DNA of 64,000 nt. Source: Bradyrhizobium amphicarpaeae. Its GTDB lineage: Bacteria; Pseudomonadota; Alphaproteobacteria; Rhizobiales; Xanthobacteraceae. The first letter of the stretch is position 1. Each line of letters opens with the position of its first letter. Location: assembly GCF_002266435.3 (NCBI RefSeq), contig NZ_CP029426.2, positions 5,734,001 through 5,798,000 on the forward strand. The letters are read 5' to 3'. The position numbers and the translations under genes are program-made. Positions 34,047-44,491 of the stretch are shown in pieces. A model generated the notes under the pieces. The model was given only the letters and a program-made list of their open reading frames with translations, ran no database searches and was not told where the DNA came from.

Positions 34047-34331
34047 ATGAAGAAGACTTTAGTTGCCGCCCTCACGGTCGCGACGGTCGCCGGTTCGCTG
34101 GTGACTGCCACGCCGTCCGCGAAGGCGCATGACGGCATCGGCGCAGGTCTCGCGGCCGGCCTGATCGGCGGCGCCATCGTCGGCGGCGCCATCGCGTCGA
34201 GCCGGCCCGCCTATGGCGGCCCGGTTTACGTCGCCGAGCCCGGCCCGCCGCCCCCGCCCTGCTACTGGCAGCGTCAGCGTTATTGGGACGGTTACGGCTG
34301 GGTGGTTCGCCCGGTTCGCGTCTGCTACTGA
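34047..34331 (+). CDS. Exported glycine-zipper protein, paralogue 2
   Basis: A 94-residue paralogue of the previous gene: signal peptide 1-27 (KKTLVAALTVATVAGSLVTA, cleavage AKA), glycine zipper GIGAGLAAGLIGGAIVGGAI, short Pro-rich linker PGPPPPP, and the same C-terminal pattern CYWQRQRYWDGYGWVVRPVR. CAGGAGAG precedes the ATG. A strong terminator follows. Confidence 0.82.
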   Translation: MKKTLVAALTVATVAGSLVTATPSAKAHDGIGAGLAAGLIGGAIVGGAIASSRPAYGGPVYVAEPGPPPPPCYWQRQRYWDGYGWVVRPVRVCY

Positions 34332-34377
34332 CCTGATCGCCAGATCTGATCGCCTTGGCGCATCCGCGCCGCGATCG

Positions 34378-34414
34378 AAGCCCGGCCGAGCATCTCGGCC
34401 GGGCTTTTTCTTTG
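34378..34414 (+). terminator. Strong bidirectional terminator
   Basis: A 13-bp stem AAGCCCGGCCGAG / CTCGGCCGGGCTT with a 3-nt loop, then TTTTCTTT. It separates the glycine-zipper gene from the convergent mltB gene and may serve both. Confidence 0.93.
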
Positions 34415-34422
34415 CTCCCACG

Positions 34423-35649
34423 CTATCGCGCCGCCTGGATTGCGCGCAGCACCTCTTCGCTCGGCCAGCAGTCGACCTTGAGGCCCGCCGACTTCTGATA
34501 GGCGCCGAGCGCGGCGCGCGTCTGCATGCCGGCCTTGCCGTCGATCTTGTCCTTGTAGAGCCCGGCGCGCGTGAGCCCCCGCTGCATCGTCTCCACGTCT
34601 TTCGTGCGCAATTGCTTCGAGGCCGCCCATGGCGTTGCGAACGGCAGCGGGCTCGTCATGCGGTCGGCAAGGTGGCCGACGAACAGCACGTAGAGATCGG
34701 AGAAATTATATTCCTTGATGACGAAGTAGTTCTTCGTGGTCAGGAATGAGGGGCCGTAGATGCCTTCCGGCTGCAGCAGCGAGGCCGGCTGTGCCTGTTC
34801 GGTGGCGCTCAGCTTCTGGCCGCGCACCGGCACGAAACCTTCGCGCAGCCACTGTCCGATCGGCTTCGTCAGCTCGGGCACGCCGGTGGTGCAATCGACC
34901 TTCGCCGGCGCCTGCACCTCGTAGGCCCAGCGCACGCCGCTCTGCCAGCCCTTGTTGACGAGCTGCTGCGCGGCCGACGCCAGCGCATCCGGCACCGAAC
35001 GCCAGATATCGATGCGGCCGTCGCGATCAAAATCGACACCGTGCTTGTAATATTCGGACGGCAGGAACTGCGTCAGCCCGGTGGCGCCGGCCCAGGACGA
35101 ACGCATGTCCTTGCGCGTCACCACGCCCTCACTGAGGATCTTCAGCGCGAGGATGAACTCGGTGCGGTATTGGTCCTTGCGGCGCCCGACATAGGCCTGC
35201 GTCGCCAGCACACGGACGAGACCGTAAGGCAGCGCATAGCGGCCGTAATCGGTCTCACGGCCCCAGATCGCCAGCATCACGGTCGCCGGCACGCCGGTCT
35301 TCTTTTCGATCTCATCCAGCGGAGCGCGATACTTTTGCAGCAGCCGCTGTCCTTCGCTCGCCAGGCGCGCGATCGAAGCCTCCTTGACGTAATCCGCCGG
35401 CACCTGCACGAACTCGGCCTGGGACGGTGCGCCCGTCGCGGGCCTGCCGGGCAGGATCAGATCCGGCAGCTTGTAGTCTGGCTCGAGCCCGCGCGTCTGC
35501 TCGTCGAAGGTCTTGCGCGAGACGCCTTCAGCCTGCGCCTCCGGCCAGAGCGAGGCGACGAACTGCGTGAAGGCGGCGTCGGCGGCGCGGGCGGACGTCC
35601 AGCCGCAAGTGACGACAATCACCGCAGCGATGAGCGCCCGCCGCATCAT
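34423..35649 (-). CDS. mltB: Lytic murein transglycosylase B (MltB family)
   Basis: A 408-residue periplasmic enzyme: signal peptide 1-23, SLT_2 domain about 25-320 with catalytic Glu in IWGRETDYG and QFLPSEYYKHGVDFDRDGRI, then a C-terminal peptidoglycan-binding domain (RGLTRAGLYKDKIDGKAGMQ, TRAALGAYQKSAGL). Cleaves glycan strands to 1,6-anhydromuropeptides. Starts 7 nt after the ettA stop, so co-transcribed. ATG 35649 and 35646 are adjacent. Confidence 0.93.
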   Translation of the reverse strand: MMRRALIAAVIVVTCGWTSARAADAAFTQFVASLWPEAQAEGVSRKTFDEQTRGLEPDYKLPDLILPGRPATGAPSQAEFVQVPADYVKEASIARLASEGQRLLQKYRAPLDEIEKKTGVPATVMLAIWGRETDYGRYALPYGLVRVLATQAYVGRRKDQYRTEFILALKILSEGVVTRKDMRSSWAGATGLTQFLPSEYYKHGVDFDRDGRIDIWRSVPDALASAAQQLVNKGWQSGVRWAYEVQAPAKVDCTTGVPELTKPIGQWLREGFVPVRGQKLSATEQAQPASLLQPEGIYGPSFLTTKNYFVIKEYNFSDLYVLFVGHLADRMTSPLPFATPWAASKQLRTKDVETMQRGLTRAGLYKDKIDGKAGMQTRAALGAYQKSAGLKVDCWPSEEVLRAIQAAR

Positions 35650-35656
35650 GCCTAAC

Positions 35657-37306
<1,650 letters not shown>

Positions 37307-37538
37307 GGGTCCCGTGACACCTTCAATTTGAGGAGATTTGCTGCCGCCGATGTAGCGATCCCGCCCCCAAAGGGCAATGTTTTCCGTCCGTTCACCACGG
37401 ATGAATACGGATCGGACACCATCCGGGCCAGATCCGGACAATTGAAACCATCTTTTAATCAATCAGGCCGAATGCTCGGTCTCGCGCGGCAACAGCGCCA
37501 CCCGCTCAGAACAAGCGGGAGCACAGCGAGACAGCGTC

Positions 37539-37754
37539 ATGGCTCTGATCGACACCCATTCACTCCCTGTTCCGGCCGAAGCCGGCGGCTCCTCCGCGCT
37601 CGGCTCGGAGATCAAGGGTTTCTTCAAGCGCTTCTTCGCCACCGCCTTCAATCCCTACCGGCCCGAGCTGCACTACATGCGCGGCCCCGGCCCCGCCTGG
37701 CGCGCCAAGCATGGCATGGATGCGCCGTTCCGCCTGAAGCCCCGGGATCTCTGA
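37539..37754 (+). CDS. Small hypothetical protein
   Basis: A 71-residue protein without membrane segment or known motif. N-terminal Ala/Gly/Ser-rich region, then a basic stretch EIKGFFKRFFATAFNPYRPE and a Pro/Arg-rich tail HYMRGPGPAWRAKHG. The ribosome-binding site is weak. Coding support is composition and length only. Confidence 0.5.
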   Translation: MALIDTHSLPVPAEAGGSSALGSEIKGFFKRFFATAFNPYRPELHYMRGPGPAWRAKHGMDAPFRLKPRDL

Positions 37755-37895
37755 GCCACCTCCTGCTATCGGACTTTTGAAGACGCAAGCGGCTTGCGCG
37801 CCGTCCTGATTGCGCGCAACCATGCCCGGGTTTCGACGATGGCGCGCCCAGCGCCCTCACCTCTCGCCATCAACTCTGGCCCTGGATGAACGCTG

Positions 37896-38858
37896 ATGAG
37901 CCGGCTGCGCTGTGCAATTCTCGACGACTATTTCAACCTCGCGCTCGACGTCGCCGACTGGCAGAAACTGTCCGACCGCCTCGACGTCACCGTGTTCAGC
38001 CATCCCTTCGCCTCCGAACAGGCCGCGGCCAGCGCGCTGGCCGATTTCGACATCATCTGCGCGATGCGCGAGCGGACGGCGTTCCCGAAGAGCTTGTTCG
38101 AGAGCCTGCCGAAGCTGAAGCTGCTGCTCACGTCGGGCATGCGCAACGCCGCGATCGACATGGAAGCCGCGAAGGCGCGCGGCGTCACCGTCGCAGGCAC
38201 GCAATATTCGCGCGATCCCACGGCGCCCCTGACCATGGGCTTGATCCTGGAGCTGACCCGGGGCATCGGCCGCGAGAACTCGCGCATGCATGCCGGCGAG
38301 CCCTGGCAGACCTTCGCCGGCGTCGAGATCGAGGGCATGACGCTCGGCGTCGTCGGGCTCGGCAAGCTCGGCAGCAGGATGGCCGGGATCGCCAAGGCGT
38401 TCGGCATGAATGTGATCGCCTGGAGCCCGAACCTGACGCCGGAGAAATGCGCGGCTGCGGGCGTCGGCTACGCCACCAAGGAGGAGCTGTTCGCCAAGGC
38501 CGACATCGTCACCATCCACGTGGTGCTGAGCGAGCGCTCGCGCGGGCTGGTCGGCGCGGCCGATCTGGCGCGGATGAAGCCGACGGCGTTCCTCGTCAAC
38601 ACCGCGCGCGGGCCGATCGTGGACGAGCAGGCGCTGCTGGAAGCGTTGCAGCAGCGCAGGATCGCAGGCGCCGGCTTGGATGTGTTCGCAGTCGAGCCGC
38701 TGCCGGTCGACCATCCTTTCCGCAAGCTCGACAACCTCGTGCTCACGCCGCATCTCGGCTACGCCACCGAGGACGGCCTGCGCATCCATTACGGCCAGAT
38801 GGTCGAGGCGATCGACGCCTTCACCGGAGGCCGCGAGCTGCCGCGCAAGCTGGCCTGA
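37896..38858 (+). CDS. D-2-hydroxyacid dehydrogenase family protein
   Basis: A 320-residue NAD-dependent enzyme. Cofactor motif GVVGLGKLG followed by SRMAGIAKAFG, substrate-binding NTARGPIVDEQAL, catalytic His in LTPHLGYATEDG, and the catalytic region SGMRNAAID. Members reduce 2-oxoacids (glyoxylate, hydroxypyruvate, phenylpyruvate). ATG 37896 is 13 nt after TGGATGAACGCTG. No pathway neighbours. Confidence 0.93.
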   Translation: MSRLRCAILDDYFNLALDVADWQKLSDRLDVTVFSHPFASEQAAASALADFDIICAMRERTAFPKSLFESLPKLKLLLTSGMRNAAIDMEAAKARGVTVAGTQYSRDPTAPLTMGLILELTRGIGRENSRMHAGEPWQTFAGVEIEGMTLGVVGLGKLGSRMAGIAKAFGMNVIAWSPNLTPEKCAAAGVGYATKEELFAKADIVTIHVVLSERSRGLVGAADLARMKPTAFLVNTARGPIVDEQALLEALQQRRIAGAGLDVFAVEPLPVDHPFRKLDNLVLTPHLGYATEDGLRIHYGQMVEAIDAFTGGRELPRKLA

Positions 38859-38931
38859 AACGAGGAAGGGCGCGCCGGTGGCACGCCCTTCGCAATTCTG
38901 AATTGCAATCTACTGACCTGTCAGTCGAAGC

Positions 38932-40125
38932 TCAGCGCACGGTGACCGGCGCGGGCAGCGGCGGCACCACGGTCGGCTGCGTGCCCGGGACGGGGCCAGC
39001 CTGAGCGGCCATCGGAGCGGGACCTGCGGCAGCGCCCGGCATCGGTGCAGCGGAGGCGGTCGCCGTTCCCGGCGGCGGGCCACCGGGCAGCACCACCACG
39101 CGGGTGCCGACCTTGACGCGATCGAACAGGTCCGAGACGTCATCGTTCAGCATGCCGATGCAGCCGGACGAGACGAACTTGCCGATGGTCGAGGGCTGGT
39201 TGGTGCCGTGGATGCGGTAGACGGTCGAGCCGAGATACATCGCGCGGGCGCCGAGCGGATTGCCGGGGCCGCCGGCCATGAAGCGCGGCAGATAGGGCTG
39301 GCGCTCGATCATCTCGGTCGGCGGATGCCAATCCGGCCACTCGGCCTTGCGGGTGATCTTCTGCACGCCGGTCCAGGTGAAGCCGTCGCGGCCGACGCGG
39401 ACGCCGTAGCGGATCGCACGGCCACCGCCGAGCACATAATAGAGATAGGTGTTGGGCGTATCGACAACGAGGGTGCCGGCGGGCTCCTTGGTCTGGAACG
39501 AGACCTCCTGGCGGCGCAGGTTCGGCGGCAGCTGGGCGGGCGCAGCGTCGGGCTGCTCCTCGGGCGGCAGCGAAGCGACCGTCATCGGCCGGCCATCGGC
39601 ACCGACGGGCGGCTGTCCAGCCTGCACCGTTCCGGTCGCGGCGGGACCGCCGACGGCTTCCGGCGGACGCATGCCGTCATTGCCGGGGGGGCGATCGGCA
39701 TAGATCACAGCGGGCGGACCGGCGGGGCGGCCGTAGCGGGGATCGTCGGGCGACATCACCGGCCCTTGCGGCGGCGCGGCCGAATAGACCGGCGGAGCGC
39801 CAGCCGGACGGCCATAACGCGGATCATCCGGCGACATCACCGGCCCCTGCGGCGGCGCGGCCGAGTAGACCGGGGGGGCGCCGACCGGGCGGCCGTAACG
39901 CGGATCGTCGGCCGGGCCGGGCGGCGGCAGCGACGTGTGCGGCATCGCATCGTCGTCATCGTCCAGCGCGTCGAAATTCGGCGCACGATCGCCGGGCCGA
40001 TATTCGGCCGGGGCGCCGTAGCTGGGCGCCTGCTGGATCGGATAGCTCTGAGCCTGCGCGAGCGAGGTTCCCGCCGCAGCGACTGTTGCGGCAGCGCATA
40101 TCGTCAGAAAATGTTTGATCATCAT
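38932..40125 (-). CDS. L,D-transpeptidase with internal proline-rich repeats
   Basis: A 397-residue exported enzyme: signal peptide 1-24 (HFLTICAAATVAAAGTSLAQ), then a long Pro/Ala/Gly linker with 27-residue units (DDPRYGRPxGAPPVYSAAPP..., two full and one partial), then the YkuD catalytic domain with YRIHGTNQPSTIGKFVSSGC; catalytic His in HGTN and Cys322. A Pro/Ala tail follows. Its catalytic end resembles the fragment at 2-121. Forms 3-3 cross-links or attaches proteins to peptidoglycan; the linker may span the wall. ATG 40125 or 40122. Confidence 0.9.
   Translation of the reverse strand: MMIKHFLTICAAATVAAAGTSLAQAQSYPIQQAPSYGAPAEYRPGDRAPNFDALDDDDDAMPHTSLPPPGPADDPRYGRPVGAPPVYSAAPPQGPVMSPDDPRYGRPAGAPPVYSAAPPQGPVMSPDDPRYGRPAGPPAVIYADRPPGNDGMRPPEAVGGPAATGTVQAGQPPVGADGRPMTVASLPPEEQPDAAPAQLPPNLRRQEVSFQTKEPAGTLVVDTPNTYLYYVLGGGRAIRYGVRVGRDGFTWTGVQKITRKAEWPDWHPPTEMIERQPYLPRFMAGGPGNPLGARAMYLGSTVYRIHGTNQPSTIGKFVSSGCIGMLNDDVSDLFDRVKVGTRVVVLPGGPPPGTATASAAPMPGAAAGPAPMAAQAGPVPGTQPTVVPPLPAPVTVR
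39701..39905. repeat. 81-nt tandem repeats in the L,D-transpeptidase linker
   Basis: Encodes units beginning DDPRYGRP and running GAPPVYSAAPPQGPVMSP; two complete and one partial unit, nearly identical in sequence. Expected to vary in copy number between strains. Confidence 0.8.
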
Positions 40126-40491
40126 CGCTCTTGTAGTGTCCCCGGGCCCGTCAGGACCGATCACGGCCAGATGGCCGAAGATAGCGGCACATTCAAGACA
40201 TATCAGGCTTATTTGCGCCGGACTTGCCGATTTGTGATCCGCAAGACTACCGTTGCCCCGTTGCATCACGGGGCGGAAATCAACTCATGCCGTCAATTGC
40301 CGCAGTCTTTGCCTCCGAATTTAAGGGAATGGCTCGGAATCGTTGCGGTATGTTCGAATCAGCCTGATTCGCCGCCGATTTGAGCACCAGATCCCCGCGT
40401 GGCGAACGCGGCAAACAGTACCGTCACCGCGTTCAGATGGCTCATGGGCCCTGGCACCTTCGCCGCCGGGGCGGAAATTCGCAATCCTTCG
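40126..40491. other. Divergent intergenic region
   Basis: 366 nt between the L,D-transpeptidase and the divergent hypothetical gene. No gene is seen. The stretch 40190-40330 is A/T-richer and should hold both promoters, but no clear -35/-10 pair was recognised. If the GTG at 40399 is the real start, the gap is 273 nt. Confidence 0.4.
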
Positions 40492-41274
40492 ATGCTTCCC
40501 GGCTTTCGCTTCCTGTTTGCCGCGATCCTGCTCTCAACCTCCATCCTGGTGTTCGGCCTGGGCGCCGCCGCACTGCTGCGGGCGAGCCACGAGCAGTATG
40601 CCAACAACGCGTCCTGGCTGAACGGCCCGCAGGAGCAGAGGTTCGCCCAGGCTCCCGAGCCGGCCCAGCCGGTGCTTGCGGTTTTGCGAGCGGAGCCGGA
40701 AGCGGCCGAGCCCGAGCCGTCGCTGCGCGACCAGGTGCCGACCATCGGACTGCCCGGAAGCGAGCCGGAGCAGATCGCCGCGCTGACGACCGAGGCTCAG
40801 CCTCCGGCCGCCACACCTCCGGCTGACGTCCCGGTCGCCGAACCGGCCAACGCCGAGACAACGAAAACCGAGACAACGCAGGCCGAGACAGCGACGGAGG
40901 CCGCAGCACCGGCGCCCGCCGATACGCTCACCCCGGCCGACACCACGGCATCGATCCCCGCGCCCGGGCCTGCCGCAACCACCAGCGAGCCGGCGCCAGC
41001 GGACAGTGCAGCGCTGGCTACCTCCGCACTCGACGCCGCCTCGGCCAAGCTCGCGGCCCTGAACGAGCCGGCGGCGACGGCCGCGAAGGATACGCCGCCG
41101 AAGGCCAAGACCGAGAGCAAGACCAAGGCCGACGACAAGGCGACCAAGCGCAAGGCGAAGGCCAGGAAGCGGCATCGCGTGGTGCGACGTCCGCCACCTC
41201 AGCAGTTGCAGCAGCAGCTCGATCCGTTCGGCCAGCCGCAGACCTTCGGGACGACGACCACGCGCACGCGGTGA
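40492..41274 (+). CDS. Membrane-anchored Ala/Pro-rich hypothetical protein
   Basis: A 260-residue protein with one TM segment near residues 8-30 (FLFAAILLSTSILVFGLGAA), a long disordered Ala/Pro/Glu/Thr-rich periplasmic-type region and a Lys/Arg-rich stretch near the end (KAKARKRHRVVRR). Such architecture suggests an envelope linker. The start is uncertain: ATG 40492 (used) places TM first; GTG 40399 would add 31 residues. Function unknown. Confidence 0.65.
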   Translation: MLPGFRFLFAAILLSTSILVFGLGAAALLRASHEQYANNASWLNGPQEQRFAQAPEPAQPVLAVLRAEPEAAEPEPSLRDQVPTIGLPGSEPEQIAALTTEAQPPAATPPADVPVAEPANAETTKTETTQAETATEAAAPAPADTLTPADTTASIPAPGPAATTSEPAPADSAALATSALDAASAKLAALNEPAATAAKDTPPKAKTESKTKADDKATKRKAKARKRHRVVRRPPPQQLQQQLDPFGQPQTFGTTTTRTR

Positions 41275-41325
41275 CGTTCATCTCTCCCCGCAAGCGGGGC
41301 GAGGGAGCACACTTTCGCAGTGGCG

Positions 41326-42183
41326 TTACGCCGGCCCGGTCGCGATGGCGGGGCCGCCCTCCTGGCCCCATTCCGACCAGGAGCCGTCATAGAGCGCGGT
41401 GTCGGTAATCCCCAAGCGATACAGCGCGAGCGTCAACACACCGGCCGACACGCCCGAGCCGCAGCTCGTCACGATCGGCGCATCGAGCTTGACGCCGGCA
41501 CCCGTGAAGGCAGCGCGCAAGTCGTCGAGCGGCTTCATCTCGCCGGTCGCGGCGTCGAACAGCTGATTGTAGGGCACGTTGCGGGCGCCGGGGATGTGAC
41601 CGGAGCGAATGCCGGCCCGGGGCTCGGGCGCGCGGCCCTCGAAGCGGTCGGCGGCACGAGCGTCGATCACCTGCTCGGCACGGCTTTCGACATTGGCGAT
41701 CAGCTGCTGCATGCTGCGCACGCGGTTTGAATCATAGCTCGCCTTGAAGCTCGCGGGTTTCGGCTTCACCTCACCGCTCTCGACCGCCCGCCCTTCGGCG
41801 CGCCACTTCTTCAAGCCGCCGTTGAGGATGCGCACGTTGGTATGGCCGAAGGCCAGGAACATCCACCACGCGCGGGGCGCGGCGACCCAGCCGCCGGCAT
41901 CGTAGAGCACGACGGTGTCGGCGTTGGAGATGCCGAGACCACCGATGTCACGGCCAAACTGCTCGGCGCTCGGGTACATGTGCGGCAGCGGATTGGAATG
42001 ATCCGACACCGCATCGACGTCGAAGAACACCGCGCCCGGCAGATGCGCGGCGAGATAGTCGTCCTTTGGCAGCGGCAGCACGCCGGGGAGCTTGAAGCTG
42101 GCGTCGAGGATCTTGACGTTGGAATCGTTGATATGGGCGGCGAGCCATTCGGTGGAGACGAGGGGGTCTGTGGCGGTGGTCAT
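41326..42183 (-). CDS. sseA: Thiosulfate/3-mercaptopyruvate sulfurtransferase
   Basis: A 285-residue two-domain rhodanese. The N-terminal domain (WLAAHINDSNVKILDASF...) is inactive in this family; the C-terminal one has the active-site loop CGSGVSAGV with Cys241, matching 3-mercaptopyruvate sulfurtransferase (CGSGVTA). It transfers sulfur to cyanide or thiols. GGAGAG is 9 nt before the ATG at 42183. Separated from the single-domain rhodanese by a repeat. Confidence 0.93.
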   Translation of the reverse strand: MTTATDPLVSTEWLAAHINDSNVKILDASFKLPGVLPLPKDDYLAAHLPGAVFFDVDAVSDHSNPLPHMYPSAEQFGRDIGGLGISNADTVVLYDAGGWVAAPRAWWMFLAFGHTNVRILNGGLKKWRAEGRAVESGEVKPKPASFKASYDSNRVRSMQQLIANVESRAEQVIDARAADRFEGRAPEPRAGIRSGHIPGARNVPYNQLFDAATGEMKPLDDLRAAFTGAGVKLDAPIVTSCGSGVSAGVLTLALYRLGITDTALYDGSWSEWGQEGGPAIATGPA

Positions 42184-42201
42184 GCTTCTGTACTCTCCAA
42201 T

Positions 42202-42276
42202 CGTCATTGCCCAGCTTGACCCGGCAATCCATCCTTCTTGAGATGATGGACACGCGGGTCAAGCCCGCGTGTGACG
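42202..42276. repeat. Palindromic repeat, family F-like (copy 2)
   Basis: CGTCATTGCCCAGCTTGACCC ... against GCGGGTCAAGCCCGCGTGTGACG. Located between the two sulfurtransferase genes. Confidence 0.65.
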
Positions 42277-42279
42277 AGT

Positions 42280-42693
42280 TTACCCCTTCTTCTTCGGCTC
42301 CCACTTCTCCGTCGGCCCGCCGGCATCGCGCCAGGCGGCGTAGCCGCCGGCGATGTGGGCGACGGGCTTCAGGCCCATGTCCTGCGCGGTCTTGGCGGCG
42401 AGCGCGGAGCGCAGGCCGCCGGCGCAGTGGAACACGAACTTCTTGTCCTCCTGGAACACCGGCTTGGCATAGGGGCTCTGCGGATCGATCCAGAATTCCA
42501 GCATACCGCGGGTGCAGGCGAACGCGCCGGGGATGCGGCCGTCGCGCTCGATCTCGCGGGGGTCGCGGATGTCGACGATGACGACGTCGCCGTTCTTGGA
42601 GATCTCGATGGCGTCCCTGGCGTTGAGCGTCTCGATCTCGGCATTGGCCTCGTCGATCAGCGCCTTGATGCCGCGGGTGATGTTTTGGGGCAT
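42280..42693 (-). CDS. Single-domain rhodanese protein
   Basis: A 137-residue rhodanese-like sulfurtransferase with active-site loop CAGGLRS, Cys90, preceded by KFVFHC; the conserved VDIRDPREIERDGRIPGA region is present. Ahead of sseA on the same strand; the pair suggests sulfur or cyanide metabolism, with a repeat between them. Confidence 0.92.
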   Translation of the reverse strand: MPQNITRGIKALIDEANAEIETLNARDAIEISKNGDVVIVDIRDPREIERDGRIPGAFACTRGMLEFWIDPQSPYAKPVFQEDKKFVFHCAGGLRSALAAKTAQDMGLKPVAHIAGGYAAWRDAGGPTEKWEPKKKG

Positions 42694-42712
42694 TGGGTCT
42701 TCCCTTCTCTTT

Positions 42713-42838
42713 CGTCATTCCGAGGCGATGCACAGCATGGAACTATGGTGCGCAATTGCGCAACAGAGAATCCATTTATCTGCACGTACCGCGGCCCGAT
42801 GGATTCCGGGTTCGCCCTTCGGGCGCCCCGGAATGACA
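42713..42838. repeat. Palindromic repeat, family H
   Basis: CGTCATTCCGAGGCG ... ATCCATTT and GATGGATTCCGGGTTCG ... CCCGGAATGAC. Lies in the 149-nt gap between two same-strand genes. Confidence 0.65.
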
Positions 42839-42842
42839 GGGG

Positions 42843-44018
42843 CTAGTGCGTCAATTCCTTCATCGCGCCTTCCAGACCCTCGATCGTGATCGGATACATC
42901 CGGTTCGCGAAGATGCGTTTGATGATGGTAGTGGATTCCGAATAATCCCAGTGCTTCTGCGCGACCGGATTCAGCCATACCGCATGCGGATAGGTGCGGA
43001 TGATGCGGTCGAGCCAGACCGAGCCGGGCTCCTCGTTGACGTGCTCGACCGAGCCGCCGGGCACCATGATCTCGTAAGGCGACATCGAGGCGTCGCCGAC
43101 GAACACGATCTTGTAGTCGTGCGGATACTTATGCAGCACGTCCCAGGTCGGGGTGCGGTCGGTGAAGCGGCGCTTGTTCTGCTTCCACACGCCTTCATAG
43201 AGGCAGTTGTGGAAGTAGAAATACTCCATGTGCTTGAACTCGCTCTTCGCCGCCGAGAACAGCTCCTCGACCTGCTCGATATGCATGTCCATGGAGCCGC
43301 CGATGTCGAAGAACACGAGCAGCTTCACCGCGTTGCGGCGCTCGGGGCGCATGTGCACGTCGAGATAGCCGTGATTGGCGGTTTCGCGGATGGTGGTGTC
43401 GAGATCGAGTTCGTCGGGCGCGCCGGTGCGCGCGAATTTTCGCAGGCGGCGCAGCGCCACCTTGATGTTGCGGATGCCGAGCTCGACATTGCCGTCGAGA
43501 TCCTTGAACTCGCGCTTGTCCCACACCTTCACGGCGCGGTTGTTGCGGTTCTTCTCCTGGCCGATACGGACGCCCTCGGGATTGTAGCCGTGGGCGCCGA
43601 ACGGCGAGGTGCCGGCGGTGCCGATCCACTTCGAGCCGCCCTGGTGGCGGCCCTTCTGCTCCTCGAGGCGCTTCTTCAGGGTTTCCATGAGCTTGTCCCA
43701 GCCCATGGCCTCGATCTGCTTCTTCTCTTCCTCGCTGAGATACTTCTCGGCGAGCTTCTTCAGCCACTCCTCGGGGATCTCCGCCTTCTCCATGGCGTCG
43801 AGCAGGTTTTCCAGCCCCTTGAACACCGTGCCGAAGACGCGGTCGAACTTGTCGAGGTTGCGCTCGTCCTTCACCAGCGAGGTGCGCGACAGATAGTAGA
43901 AATTCTCGACCGAATAGTCCGACAGGTCGGCGTCGAGCGCCTCCATCAGAGTGAGGTATTCGCGCAGCGTCACGGGGACCTGCGCATCGCGCAGAGAGGT
44001 GAAGAATTGCAGGAACAT
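42843..44018 (-). CDS. VWA-domain protein (CoxE-like)
   Basis: A 391-residue cytoplasmic protein. The C-terminal von Willebrand A domain has the MIDAS motif FFDIGGSMD (D-x-G-x-S) and later DxS-type TRD; the N-terminal half is helical and charged (YLTLMEALDADLSDYSVENF ...). CoxE/CoxD-type VWA proteins work with MoxR ATPases as metal-insertion or maturation chaperones; such an ATPase is encoded divergently at 44492. The target enzyme is not in this window. ATG 44018 fits the family N-terminus. Confidence 0.9.
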   Translation of the reverse strand: MFLQFFTSLRDAQVPVTLREYLTLMEALDADLSDYSVENFYYLSRTSLVKDERNLDKFDRVFGTVFKGLENLLDAMEKAEIPEEWLKKLAEKYLSEEEKKQIEAMGWDKLMETLKKRLEEQKGRHQGGSKWIGTAGTSPFGAHGYNPEGVRIGQEKNRNNRAVKVWDKREFKDLDGNVELGIRNIKVALRRLRKFARTGAPDELDLDTTIRETANHGYLDVHMRPERRNAVKLLVFFDIGGSMDMHIEQVEELFSAAKSEFKHMEYFYFHNCLYEGVWKQNKRRFTDRTPTWDVLHKYPHDYKIVFVGDASMSPYEIMVPGGSVEHVNEEPGSVWLDRIIRTYPHAVWLNPVAQKHWDYSESTTIIKRIFANRMYPITIEGLEGAMKELTH

Positions 44019-44139
44019 GGGTGACAGATTGCCCGTCGGGGGACGAACGTCAAGGGGCGGAGACCGCCGCGGGGCGCTGGACCGGGAAGCTTTTTGCTCT
44101 AGAATTGGGCCCTCACGGGGTTGTTTGGGGACGTTTGCA

Positions 44140-44385
44140 ATGGGAATTGTCGCAGCACTCATCATCGGCGCGATCGCAGGCTGGCTTGCGGGCAAGATTG
44201 TCCACGGGGCGGGATTTGGACTGATCGGCAACATCGTCGTCGGCATCATCGGCGCGCTGGTCGCAAGCTGGGTGCTGCCCCAGCTGCACATCCAGCTGGC
44301 AACGGGCACGGTCGGCGCGATCGTAGACGCCACGATCGGCGCGGTGATTGTGCTCGTCATCCTTTCGCTGATAAAACGGGTCTGA
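44140..44385 (+). CDS. GlsB/YeaQ/YmgE family membrane protein
   Basis: An 81-residue transglycosylase-associated (GlsB/YeaQ-type) stress protein with three hydrophobic segments: IVAALIIGAIAGWLAGKIVH, GLIGNIVVGIIGALVASWVL and IGAVIVLVILSLI. Glycine-zipper-like spacing. GGGGA precedes the ATG. Between the VWA and MoxR genes, with its own terminator. Confidence 0.9.
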   Translation: MGIVAALIIGAIAGWLAGKIVHGAGFGLIGNIVVGIIGALVASWVLPQLHIQLATGTVGAIVDATIGAVIVLVILSLIKRV

Positions 44386-44401
44386 AAGCCTGACTGAACC
44401 A

Positions 44402-44432
44402 GGAACGGCCGCCGTGCGCGGCCGTTCCGTTG
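44402..44432 (+). terminator. Terminator after the GlsB-like gene
   Basis: An 11-bp perfect stem GGAACGGCCGC / GCGGCCGTTCC with a 5-nt loop, then GTTGTCG. Weak T-run. Confidence 0.6.
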
Positions 44433-44491
44433 TCGCGACCGGGGCCGCCCCTCGCGCCGACGATTACCCAAGGACACGCCAAGGACACGCA

